Assembly: GCA_965200795.1 (NCBI GenBank)
Contig: CBDAVB010000022.1
Location: 48,055 to 112,054 of the forward strand
Source: Parashewanella sp965200795
GTDB taxonomy: Bacteria; Pseudomonadota; Gammaproteobacteria; Enterobacterales; Shewanellaceae
DNA length: 64,000 nt
Direction: 5' to 3'
Within the stretch, counting starts at the first letter, position 1, and each line of letters starts with the position of its first letter. The notes under the pieces are model-generated. The model saw only the letters and a list, made by a program, of their open reading frames with translations, was not told the origin of the DNA and did no database searches. Positions 10,501-18,247 of this stretch are shown piece by piece. The position numbers were made by a program, and so were the translations under genes.

Positions 10501-11174
10501 TTGACCGGCGCATCGCCTCGCAGAGCGCCCGCATTACCCGTGAAGTCGGCGAGGAGCTGTTCCTTGACGGCGTTTCAGAGTCGGCGGTAAAAATCCGCTC
10601 TCGTATTTCTGAGCTGGAATTCTGGCCTGAGCTTGAGCGTTTTGTTGAAGCCTTCGGCCGATGGAAAGCGTCCGGTTTCGACGGCCTGCCGGATGAGGAT
10701 TACATCTTAAGTATGCGCCGCGCGCTGGAGGTGATCGGCCGCTCGGCGTTAACCGGCGGCATCGCTAAACTGCTGGAAATTGAATTAACCCTGCGGGAGG
10801 GCAGCAGTGACCTGGTAATCCGGACTGACCGTCAGCTCAATGAATCTTCAAGCCACGGTATGGCGTATCTGATCCTGTGTAAGTTCCTGCTGGCCTTTAC
10901 CCGCCTGTTGCGCGGTCGCGCGCAAGCGACGATTCACTGGCCGATTGATGAGCTCGGCACCCTGCATCACAACAACGTGAAGAAGATTTTCGACGCCTGT
11001 GAAAACAACCAGATCTCGGTGTTAGGGGCGTTCCCGAATCCGGAATCCGAAGTGTTAGAGCTGTTTAAAAATCGCTATATCATCAATAAGCAAACCAAAA
11101 AACTGCAAGTGGTGAAACCGAAGGTCAACGCCATCTCTGAAAAACTAAAAAGTCGTCTTAAGGAGAGCGCGTAA
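7503..11174 (+). CDS. SMC-like condensin ATPase (MukB/MksB-type)
   Basis: A 1223-residue SMC-like ATPase. The Walker A motif GTNASGKTT is at residues 30-38. Long charged coiled coils run from about 230 to 1000, broken near 540-600 by a globular stretch that would be the hinge. The head is completed by a signature-like region LNESSSHGMAYLI and a Walker B-like IHWPIDELG near 1143-1152. This matches the MukB/MksB/JetC class of bacterial condensins, possibly the DUF3584 group. Together with the two genes behind it, it should form a loop-extruding complex acting on chromosome organisation or on incoming circular DNA. The ribosome site AAGGA lies just ahead of the ATG. The order here (ATPase first) is the reverse of mukFEB, mksFEB and jetABC. 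Confidence 0.85.
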   Translation: MPSLIRIVLIDTHLPGVVELALDGHTNICGTNASGKTTLQRLVPVFYGEYPSRVVPSTRDSFERWYLPRDGSYIIYEYRKSDGLLYQAVLSSAGDGRGVSYRFVAKGFELDDYVKTRNGDAVVCYTTAELGRNFKRGGVSVTKLLNTREYRAVIQHDRSLLNIGGNRGELRGFAGQFSLCDAEHSLRHIEKLAKAVHSKEGKMETIKSMIAAILEEDGVNPPSSRINPHHVEAWISESQLIKGFERLRPEYAELEQEFNRLLSVEHRLGRLSLGYKNDEQSEIQRKELAENQAEEDRLRLKMLEEDWKQSRDELNQELSAAKGDYAKYEQELDLIEARHGDFLDADIERAKIDLTLIPDWQTDLDNLRQRHKLLTEKHHDIESAYNERRGKIIDRLNKDLDKLYRRQDVERERKERQRDTARKDSDALAEKLRERLTALTAAFNDQQNALKLTAAGYKVQLQNVTYTEEEKLALAVFDERIHHGREQEQACSRKAERLSSDERKLRARREQAGEALRSAGKRVSECQSQSDEVEQILYPRSHTLLEFLRKEARGWERNFGKVIAPEMLSRTDLHPSVAGESHDGIFGIHLDLKAVDLPEYAQSEQALRIRSQKAGEALELAKERRQSGEDELVKVSDELDTLSRDLTMARTAYKNSRDDLQRLFEEKTAEQEKINQALKDRRAETRQKLTQLDNELKKRRQRHQIDLDEHNEQARDDKMERQAYWQEVIGAIESQIQRIRGSIDERKANARTEQKECDAWYKNELQSRGVDESKIIKLKTDIKALESKISDAEARRADVLKYDDWYQREWLARKPKLQTQLSEVKQAVSELTQKLAAESDKVKAKRELLDKSRKHQEAVRVETSENLTRLRELIRKLAELKLPADNEQVRGGLRERVRLGGDALLEREHLLSSVKQYVEHFDSVIVSKSGSRFAEIWEKSREESSSVNDKGIRVLDYRKLVPKLDNLLNVMVSQQLRAIQEQGRIFGIDLTAYYDVLADIDRRIASQSARITREVGEELFLDGVSESAVKIRSRISELEFWPELERFVEAFGRWKASGFDGLPDEDYILSMRRALEVIGRSALTGGIAKLLEIELTLREGSSDLVIRTDRQLNESSSHGMAYLILCKFLLAFTRLLRGRAQATIHWPIDELGTLHHNNVKKIFDACENNQISVLGAFPNPESEVLELFKNRYIINKQTKKLQVVKPKVNAISEKLKSRLKESA

Positions 11175-11851
11175 TGAGTGAAATGAATAAGAGTTCCGCT
11201 GACGATGCGACGGAATCCGTCATGGTCGGCACGGGCGCGTTAATCGAAGCCTTATTAAAAGGCGATTTTATTTGCCGCACCACCAGTGAAGACGGCTGGC
11301 GGGCGCTGCAAAATCACGCCACTCGCAATCGCGTTGAGCAGTATCTGAATCAGATCAACCGCACCCTTTCGTCCGCGGCGGAAGGTGAGGTGTTTTTCTG
11401 CGGTTATCTGCAGCTGGGGGATAACGAGCGCAAAGTGATTTCGAGCCAATTCCGTGATATCTGCCAGTCGCTGACGCCGCTGGCGGAATGGCTGGTGCTG
11501 GTGCAGGAATCCGGCGGCGCTGACGCGCCGTTAACCCGGGGCGCGCCGATCCGTTTAACCGAGCTTCAAACCCGGATTGAGGATACGCCGGCATTCCGTG
11601 AGCAGCTGACGAAGTTAAGTCAGTACCGTTTATTCGGCTCAACCAGCTCACAGGCGGATAACCAGATTAAGCTGGTGTTTAAGCGCCTTCAGGAGCTGGG
11701 TTATCTCATCCGCCCGAACAAAGATAAGCAGATTTACCTGGCCACGGGCAAGCTGGATTACCTGTATGAAGTGATCCGCTTTATTGACGAAACCGAGGCG
11801 TTAAGCCTGGAAGCGCAAGCTGAAACCGTTACTCAGCGGGATTTGATTTGA
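11174..11851 (+). CDS. condensin accessory subunit, MukE/MksE-like
   Basis: A 225-residue protein whose ATG overlaps the stop of the SMC-like gene by one base (TAATG), so translation is coupled. The sequence has winged-helix-like segments (ALIEALLKGDFICRTTSEDG; IKLVFKRLQELGYLIRPNKD) and the size expected of MukE/MksE/JetB, the protein that bridges kleisin and SMC. Assignment rests on size, position in the operon and this fold impression; similarity at sequence level was not tested. Confidence 0.7.
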   Translation: MSEMNKSSADDATESVMVGTGALIEALLKGDFICRTTSEDGWRALQNHATRNRVEQYLNQINRTLSSAAEGEVFFCGYLQLGDNERKVISSQFRDICQSLTPLAEWLVLVQESGGADAPLTRGAPIRLTELQTRIEDTPAFREQLTKLSQYRLFGSTSSQADNQIKLVFKRLQELGYLIRPNKDKQIYLATGKLDYLYEVIRFIDETEALSLEAQAETVTQRDLI

Positions 11852-11860
11852 GGCATCGCG

Positions 11861-13081
11861 ATGAGCAATAACTTACATCAAGCCGGTGTAAAACAGCTGA
11901 AATTACTGGCTAAGCATGCCGGTTTAATTATGGACGCTTACTTATCGGGTTCGGCGGATGAGGATAACGCTGATAAAAAAGTCGTTGATAAGCTAAAACA
12001 AGCGAAAATCTTTTGGCGGCCTGATGCCGATCAAGAGCTGCGTCTGACCCGAAACGTCAGAGCCATGCTGGAGGAGGCGTTAAGTGATGAGCGTAATCGT
12101 CAGATTGATTCCAACGCGGGCTCAGCGTTAGCGGCCATCAAAACGCTGGCGAATCACTACAAAGAAGCCCGTCATAACGTGGATCATGCCGCTGCCGAAG
12201 CTTATCTCGCCGATCTCAATGAGCACGTTTACAGCTTTACTGAAAGCCTTGAATACTCGACTCGTGTGTTATGGAACAGGATTAATAACGAATTCGGTTA
12301 TGTCGGCACCATTAACGCCAAAATTCGTGAAAACGAATTAGCGCAAAGCCAGGTGACAGAGCTGCTCAACGGCTTAGAGATGTTCAGGTTTGACGAGCTT
12401 ACCGATATCGCGGGCGATGTTCGCGAGCTGAGAAAATTGCTGGTCACCGCGCTGCAGGAAAGCCTGAGCCGTAATATCGAGGAGCTGAGTCTGGCGCAAA
12501 GCCGGTTACTGGAATTGCTGGGTCGATTCCGTCAGATCCGCGGCCGAACAAGGTTGTTGAAAGGTTGGTTACTGCATGCGGAAATGCATCCCGGTTACGT
12601 GCCTGAAAATCATGTGGCGCATAAGCGAATTCCCGCGTTGTTTAATCTGGCGGAAACCCTGTTAGCGCCGGCGGCCGCGGACATTAAAAACAGCCTTCAC
12701 GAAACGGAATTAATGCGGTTAGTGGCTAAGGTCAAAGCCTTCAGCGAACGTCCGGCGTCAGCGCGGGAGCGGCATGAGTCAGCCAGCTTTACCCTTGAGG
12801 CGCCGCGGGATTTTGAAATCACCGAAAGCGAGATCAAACTTGCGGTGGATGAGTTCCTCTGTCAGGTCATTGAAAGCGGTAATACCCTTCGCGCCGTTGA
12901 TTATCTCACTGACAAGCAATTAGCTTTTGATGCCGAAAGTTGGATTTATCAGGTCATTGGCGGTTATGAGGGTTTAGCGGAAGAATACAAACAATATTTC
13001 AGTCTGGAGCCAATCGGCGAGCCGCATCCGGTTTTCAGCGGTAACTTAATCATCAGTGATGTTGAAGTCGGGTTGCGTTAG
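11861..13081 (+). CDS. condensin kleisin-like subunit, MukF/MksF-like
   Basis: A 406-residue, mainly helical protein placed nine bases after the MukE-like gene with a GAGG ribosome site. The helical middle (residues about 90-270) and a C-terminal region rich in acidic residues fit a MukF/MksF/JetA-type kleisin that closes the SMC ring. From memory, relatives of this protein are sometimes mislabelled phosphoenolpyruvate carboxylase in automatic annotation; nothing here supports an enzyme. No JetD/MksG-like nuclease gene follows: next come a repeat fragment and an orphan gene. Confidence 0.65.
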   Translation: MSNNLHQAGVKQLKLLAKHAGLIMDAYLSGSADEDNADKKVVDKLKQAKIFWRPDADQELRLTRNVRAMLEEALSDERNRQIDSNAGSALAAIKTLANHYKEARHNVDHAAAEAYLADLNEHVYSFTESLEYSTRVLWNRINNEFGYVGTINAKIRENELAQSQVTELLNGLEMFRFDELTDIAGDVRELRKLLVTALQESLSRNIEELSLAQSRLLELLGRFRQIRGRTRLLKGWLLHAEMHPGYVPENHVAHKRIPALFNLAETLLAPAAADIKNSLHETELMRLVAKVKAFSERPASARERHESASFTLEAPRDFEITESEIKLAVDEFLCQVIESGNTLRAVDYLTDKQLAFDAESWIYQVIGGYEGLAEEYKQYFSLEPIGEPHPVFSGNLIISDVEVGLR

Positions 13082-13084
13082 CCA

Positions 13085-13155
13085 ACTATACCGGAATAAG
13101 AACAGGCCGAAATTAAACGACAGCAAAACAGGGAATTTAGTTTCGGACAGTTTCT
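13085..13155. repeat. repeat family D, partial copy behind the condensin operon
   Basis: Read on the minus strand this stretch gives AAACTGTCCGAAACTAAATT followed by CCCTGTTTTGCTGTCGTTTA, matching the left part of the complete copy at 27875-28046. It starts four bases after the kleisin gene stop, so it may serve as part of the operon's 3' end. Confidence 0.6.
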
Positions 13156-13339
13156 TGAGACTGATATCCGCGAATACGGGAGAGCCGGTGATAAATCAGC
13201 TTTAAGATACCAGGCTGCGATGCGTATTCAGAATCAGACAGAAACGAACACTAATTAAAAAAGTTTACAGTGTTACCGGTTGTACAGAATTTGCTGTTCT
13301 GATAATTTCCTTCATATACCTCCGCAAAGGTATTATTAT

Positions 13340-16300
13340 ATGGCATCAGGTCTTGATAAAAACTTATGTGCTTCATATGACTTAACCGGCTCATACGACA
13401 ATATTGAAATCGATCAAGCGCAAGATTGCTGCAAAAATGAACAAGCAGTAGATGCGGTCTCTCCCGAAATGATAGAAAAATATCATTTACTACCCGCTCA
13501 TGAGCTTGAGTCTATCTCCGTAACCAGGCTGCGATGGCAGTTTATACTTGAAAAATTTCATATTAATGAGAGTCAAACGAGGTTCAGTCCTGAACACTCT
13601 TTTAGTCAAAAAGAGTTTGAATTACTATTACACTCTTCTACGGAACCATCTGACAGATTATATTTATACTCCAAGTTTCGTGGTTTTCTTCAATTTAATG
13701 TGAAACTTACTCCGTTTAATTATAGTCTTCGTGAAAGCTTCACCGACAAAATAAAGCGTATAAACTTAGAGTTTAAACAAATAAATCAAGATGTTAGTTT
13801 TGGAAAGTTACAGCGATATTTAAACTGGAAGTTTTTAGATCAGAAGCGGCGTCTTTATGCTTCAGAATGTAACGAGCCTGTGTCATGCCTGTTATTAAAA
13901 TTACACGCTGAGTTGATGAGTTTTTTTGATAAATATAAAAAAATTGATTATTTATTTTTTAAAGTGAATGATGTGTCCGAAGAACCAGGTGAAGTGACCC
14001 GGATAGACTATAAGAAATATTGGGATAGCCTTTTGCTCTTATTCAAGGAAGAAGACCTAGGAGCAGAGTGTGCATTATATCCTCTTTATATGGTTGTTTG
14101 TGAGGAGTTTCTTTTTAAATTACTTTCATGCGCGGGAATTAATATGGAGTTTGAAGAATTTATGAAAAACATGAATTCTTACTTAACTTTTTATATTGTC
14201 CGGCTTCACGGCGATCTGATAGAAATAAAAATAGAGATATTTTTCTCGCCGAGTCAAGTAAGTTGCCATTATAATAAAATAAAATTCACAAATTCAATGT
14301 CTTGCTTGTCAGTTAAAATGAGGCTAAGTTTTTTTAATCCGGCTTGTATTACATCAATGTTATTAAGTAATAATAGTTGCGGTTTCTCCGCTCTGGGCTT
14401 GAGTCAGATCCCGCCTGTCATTCCAACTTGGTTATTGGCTATTCCGTATCAGGAACAAAGCGGCTTTGAATTTGATAAATATTTAACTTACTTTCCTTAT
14501 GAAAAAAAACCAGAGGCTTGCCTTCTTCTGAATACACTTTTCAGTAATAATAAAACTGATATTGAAAGAATCGATGCGTTTGAACAATGCAGATTGTTAG
14601 CCATGCCCGAGTATCATCATAAATTTATAGTTAATTGTAATGGTAAATCCCGTGATTATAAGTTTGCTGAGCAATGTTTACGGTTTACTATTTTTCACGG
14701 TAAAAATCAGGAAATCGTCAATCATTTAAGTAAGGAAGTATTAGCGTTTAAAGAAAAAAGAAAAAACAACTCATCGCTGATCTCTATATTTGATAAAGAT
14801 TTCGACAGAAACCCTCAATATTTAAAAAAAGAAAATGGATATATCAGAATAAGAGATAAAAATGAGATACTAACACGCATCGGTATAAACTTTTCATTAA
14901 TTAATATCATAGCCTCTCAAGAAACGCTTTTGATCAGCTTGGGTGTCATTAAACAGAATAACCCTGAACTTCATGACATACACACTAATTACGGCGGAAA
15001 CAGCTTCTCATTGTACTATTATGAGTTTATAAACGATAAAACAGTTATCGTAAGAGTGATTTTCCACAGGGACATTAATCTTAATCCCGAGACAAAGCAA
15101 ACGGGTATAATGGCATCCTTAGAAAACGGCGTTACGGCTTACCGATCGTTACTTCTGTCGACAAAAGTGAAGCTTCAAAACGGGCGGATAGTGAATTTTG
15201 AAAATGAAATGCTTCTGGGACCTGCGCTTCTTGAGGATGATGATTCAACACTACCTGAGTTCGATTTAAAAAGGACTCATTGCATACCGGCTTCACAGGG
15301 GCTTGCGGATTCAGTTAACTGGTTTTGCGAAAACAACAGGTATGAGGGGTTAAATGCGTTATCGGCGTATTTAGATATTACCAATCCGCACTCAGTAAGA
15401 GTTTCCGGATTTAACCGGGCAAAAGCCCTGGTGTCCCCCCTGTTTTCAGTATACTTCAGGTATATCAGTTCGGATGAACTTGTTATCTATAAGATATTGG
15501 CTTTTGAATTAACATTAATCCGGCGCAGACAAAGTATCGCAAGCCTAGCGGGTAAAGCGGAAAAGTTAAGTCAAAGGCACAAGGATAACCCTGAAGAATC
15601 GGCGCGGGTGAATTGCTCCCGCTTTATTATCCGTTACAGCGAGAATGAGCCCGTCATTGAGTACAGCGAGAATGAGCCCGTCATTGAGTCTGATGCTCAT
15701 CATTGCTTTTCCGTACTCTCGAAATTACTGGAATATCTTCGTCTTGAAGGCGTTGAGCCCCTTAACGTGCTGGCGGATAGTTCATTTGTTGTCGATATTG
15801 ACAATTTACTGGCTGAGGAAGGTATGCCGCTAAGAGCGGTAAATAAACTGCCGTCAGATTATCAGGCCGTTTTTTACATAGAAAAACACAAAGCGAGAGT
15901 GCATGTCATTTTTGACGCGGATATGAAAAAAGAAAAAGCGTTTAGTAAATGGAGGGCAAATCACAATGATACAACGCCTTATTTTAAAGGTGCTTTAGAT
16001 GGTGAGCGATTTGTAACCTATCGTAAATATGAGGTAATAGCGGAATTTGACCCTAAAACCCAAAAGTTAGAGCCAAAAGAAGTCATTTACACCGACGGAG
16101 AAACTCTGGCTAGGTTTAATAAGGTCGTGAATAAAAGTAACTTACACCGATTATCATCCGGATTGCTGAAGCAATCAGAAACTTCAGCTCGAGTTTCAGA
16201 TGAGGCTCGCGGTCCGGAACAGATAAATGAACCATCGGCGCCGTTAAAATTAAAAGAAAAAATCAGATTAATTATAGAGAAGCTTGTATTTACGGAAACG

Positions 16301-16369
16301 TTTTCAGAGGCTTCAGCCGTCTTCTGCGGTGATAGTATTGAAGCGGAGTCTCAAACCGGTGATAAGTAG
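13340..16369 (+). CDS. large orphan protein of unknown function
   Basis: A 1009-residue protein from ATG 13340, which has AAAGG about 12 bases upstream. The frame extends 20 codons further to a TTG at 13280 that has no good ribosome site. The gene is visibly more AT-rich than the condensin operon next to it, with AAA, TTT and ATA codons in runs, which suggests separate ancestry. I see no signal peptide, transmembrane helix or catalytic motif. The protein is mixed alpha/beta with many aromatic residues. An in-frame duplication gives YSENEPVIE twice (codons at 15635-15688). The C-terminal 70 residues are polar and probably disordered. Like the other large orphans here it could be a host-directed or conflict protein, but that is a guess. 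Confidence 0.65.
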   Translation: MASGLDKNLCASYDLTGSYDNIEIDQAQDCCKNEQAVDAVSPEMIEKYHLLPAHELESISVTRLRWQFILEKFHINESQTRFSPEHSFSQKEFELLLHSSTEPSDRLYLYSKFRGFLQFNVKLTPFNYSLRESFTDKIKRINLEFKQINQDVSFGKLQRYLNWKFLDQKRRLYASECNEPVSCLLLKLHAELMSFFDKYKKIDYLFFKVNDVSEEPGEVTRIDYKKYWDSLLLLFKEEDLGAECALYPLYMVVCEEFLFKLLSCAGINMEFEEFMKNMNSYLTFYIVRLHGDLIEIKIEIFFSPSQVSCHYNKIKFTNSMSCLSVKMRLSFFNPACITSMLLSNNSCGFSALGLSQIPPVIPTWLLAIPYQEQSGFEFDKYLTYFPYEKKPEACLLLNTLFSNNKTDIERIDAFEQCRLLAMPEYHHKFIVNCNGKSRDYKFAEQCLRFTIFHGKNQEIVNHLSKEVLAFKEKRKNNSSLISIFDKDFDRNPQYLKKENGYIRIRDKNEILTRIGINFSLINIIASQETLLISLGVIKQNNPELHDIHTNYGGNSFSLYYYEFINDKTVIVRVIFHRDINLNPETKQTGIMASLENGVTAYRSLLLSTKVKLQNGRIVNFENEMLLGPALLEDDDSTLPEFDLKRTHCIPASQGLADSVNWFCENNRYEGLNALSAYLDITNPHSVRVSGFNRAKALVSPLFSVYFRYISSDELVIYKILAFELTLIRRRQSIASLAGKAEKLSQRHKDNPEESARVNCSRFIIRYSENEPVIEYSENEPVIESDAHHCFSVLSKLLEYLRLEGVEPLNVLADSSFVVDIDNLLAEEGMPLRAVNKLPSDYQAVFYIEKHKARVHVIFDADMKKEKAFSKWRANHNDTTPYFKGALDGERFVTYRKYEVIAEFDPKTQKLEPKEVIYTDGETLARFNKVVNKSNLHRLSSGLLKQSETSARVSDEARGPEQINEPSAPLKLKEKIRLIIEKLVFTETFSEASAVFCGDSIEAESQTGDK
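15635..15688 (+). repeat. 27-bp tandem duplication inside the orphan gene
   Basis: Two identical 27-base units starting TACAGCGAGAATGAGCCC lie side by side and encode YSENEPVIE twice. The units are exact, so the duplication is recent or maintained by slippage. The reading frame is preserved. Confidence 0.9.
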
Positions 16370-16376
16370 CCGGCCG

Positions 16377-16429
16377 TAAATTTTTCAGATTTTTTGACGC
16401 CCGGTTTGAGCGTGTCCCGCGTCGCGGCG
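16377..16429 (+). repeat. repeat family B, degenerate partial copy
   Basis: TTTTTTGACGCCCGGTTTGAGC followed by CCGCGTCGCGGCG corresponds to the left arm of the full copy at 44949-45089. As in the other copies it begins within a few bases of a gene stop (the orphan gene ends at 16369). Confidence 0.5.
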
Positions 16430-16435
16430 ATTTAG

Positions 16436-16475
16436 AAACCGTTGCTGAATAACTTCCCGATTTGTTACTTGCTTA
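16436..16475 (+). repeat. repeat family D, end fragment
   Basis: AAACCGTTGCTGAATAACTT then CCCGATTTGTTACTTGCTTA is the inverted right end of the copy at 27875-28046. It is nested between a B fragment and the E repeats, so the 359-base gap at 16370-16728 is largely made of decayed repeats. Confidence 0.55.
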
Positions 16476-16477
16476 AC

Positions 16478-16530
16478 CTGAAAAACTCAGTTGACCGCTT
16501 TAACCTGGAAAAAAGCAGTTGATGGCGTTG
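16478..16530 (+). repeat. repeat family E, two tandem diverged units
   Basis: AACCTGAAAAACTCAGTTGA is followed directly by AACCTGGAAAAAAGCAGTTG, and the first unit also matches 6633-6660. Nothing else of note lies between here and the symporter start. Confidence 0.45.
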
Positions 16531-16728
16531 TTAAACGCAGATAGGTATTAATCCCGGGTGATTTTGCTCCGGTCTGTGACGGAGATATTGATTGTTTTAA
16601 TCTGTGATAGAAGTATTTATGCTCAACAAACTGTGACTTTACCTAGCCGGGGATGATATATTTCTTTTAAAATAAATATAAAAACTGCCGGGAAGCGGGC
16701 AATCAACAAAAAATCAGGTAATGTAAAA

Positions 16729-17979
16729 ATGATAAAATCACTCTCAACCAGGATTTTCGCTGGTCTATTTCTCGGGCTGGTACTGGGCACAATCGTGCAG
16801 TATTTTTTAGCCGGTATCCCTTTTTTTTCTGACTCACTGATAAGCTTTTTTTCCGGCATAGGCAGCATGTTCGTCAACATGATTATGATGCTGGTCGTGC
16901 CGTTGGTCTTCGTCAGTATCGTATGCGGTGTATGCGAGCTGCCCGACTTAAGAAGCTTTGGCCGCTTAGGAGGCAAAACCTTCGGCTTCTATATCATCAA
17001 TACCATGATTGCGATCGCAGCGGCATTAGCCGTTGCGTTAATTTTGCGGCCAGGAACCGGTGTTGATATGAGCACTAAAGATCATTTAGCTATCACGGCC
17101 ACTGAGCTGCCTGATCTGATGACTCTGCTTGTTAATATTGTTCCTGATAATCCGGTCAAAGCCTTTATGGACGGAAACATGCTGCAAGTCATTTTTATGG
17201 CATTGTTGTTAGGCGGCGTAATCAAATCCATTGGTGAGCCGGCAGCCGGTGCCTTAAAAGGTTTTCAGACCGCGAACAAGATCATGATGAAGCTGATTAC
17301 CGTAGTCATGACGCTTGCTCCTATCGGTGTGTTCGCGCTGATGTTTAAACTGGGAGCGACATTACACTCAGACGCGTTTCTCAACGTGGCGCAATATGTC
17401 GTTCTGATTCTTGTTCTGTTGAATCTTTGGCTGTTCGTCGTGTATCCGTATGCGGTGAGCTTATTCACCGGAATTTCCGCCGGTGAGTTTCGTGAAAAAA
17501 CCCGTGAACAAGTGTTGTTCTCACTATCAACGGCAAGTTCTAACGCAACCATTCCCGTAACCATGCGCACGTTAACTGAAAAGCTCGGTGTTAATCGCGC
17601 GGTGGCTGGCTTTGGTGTGCCGCTTGGCGCGACCATGAATATGGGCGGCGTTTCGATTTATATTACGATTGCGATCTTCTTTATCGCTAACGCTTATGAT
17701 ATGCCGTTTACAGCGGAACAATTACCGGCACTCATCTTCAGTATTTTCTTACTGTCTGTCGGCGCCGGCGGTGTACCCGGCGGCGGTATGGTAATGATTG
17801 GTGTGCTTATTCACCAAACCGGCCTGCCAATTGAGGCCTTTGCGATTGTCGCTGCTATTGACCGTATTATTGATATGTTTGTAACGTCAAGTAACGTTGT
17901 GGGTGATACCGCGGTGGTGACTATTGTTGATAAAACAGAACAAAAGCATCAGCGGCAAAATGAAGCGGTAGAATCTTAA
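16729..17979 (+). CDS. dicarboxylate/amino acid:cation symporter (DAACS family) with atypical binding site
   Basis: A 416-residue inner-membrane transporter with the eight-helix, two-hairpin layout of the GltP/GltPh family. The first re-entrant loop serine motif is present (SSNATIPV, near residue 270). Two normally conserved binding positions differ. The NMDGT motif reads NMGGV near 303. In the last helix the family pattern DxxxDxxRxxxNxxxD reads DRIIDMFVTSSNVVGD near 377, so the arginine that holds an acidic side chain is replaced by valine. By family knowledge this argues against glutamate, aspartate or C4-dicarboxylates and for a neutral or other small solute. It stands alone; two hairpin terminators lie behind it. 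Confidence 0.88.
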   Translation: MIKSLSTRIFAGLFLGLVLGTIVQYFLAGIPFFSDSLISFFSGIGSMFVNMIMMLVVPLVFVSIVCGVCELPDLRSFGRLGGKTFGFYIINTMIAIAAALAVALILRPGTGVDMSTKDHLAITATELPDLMTLLVNIVPDNPVKAFMDGNMLQVIFMALLLGGVIKSIGEPAAGALKGFQTANKIMMKLITVVMTLAPIGVFALMFKLGATLHSDAFLNVAQYVVLILVLLNLWLFVVYPYAVSLFTGISAGEFREKTREQVLFSLSTASSNATIPVTMRTLTEKLGVNRAVAGFGVPLGATMNMGGVSIYITIAIFFIANAYDMPFTAEQLPALIFSIFLLSVGAGGVPGGGMVMIGVLIHQTGLPIEAFAIVAAIDRIIDMFVTSSNVVGDTAVVTIVDKTEQKHQRQNEAVES

Positions 17980-18129
17980 TCTGTATCGGGAAATAACACG
18001 GACGCGGATCTTTTATAACGACAAGGTTTTAAAATAGCCTTTATAATCATAAAGATAAATTAGACTTATTGCTGAAACATAGTGCGGAAGGAGTCATTTT
18101 GCAGTACTTATTGAGTCACTCGCAAGATT

Positions 18130-18170
18130 AAGTCCGCAAAAAAGACTCTTTTCGCCGTGCGGACTTATTT
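18130..18170 (+). terminator. probable terminator after the symporter gene
   Basis: An eight-base stem AAGTCCGC / GCGGACTT encloses a 21-base loop and is followed by ATTTTC. It lies 150 bases after the symporter stop, so it is a candidate rather than a certain rho-independent terminator. Confidence 0.5.
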
Positions 18171-18193
18171 TCATTTACTCAGGTGACATTGAT

Positions 18194-18220
18194 AAAGCAG
18201 TCAAAAATGACTGCTTTTCT
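18194..18220. terminator. bidirectional terminator between symporter and fbp
   Basis: AAAGCAGTCA and TGACTGCTTT form a ten-base stem with a four-base A loop. A T run follows on the plus strand (CTTTTCTT); on the minus strand the stem itself ends in TTT. It lies 28 bases after the fbp stop and serves the two convergent genes. Confidence 0.75.
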
Positions 18221-18247
18221 TATTCGGGAGGTGTTACGGGTACAGGA

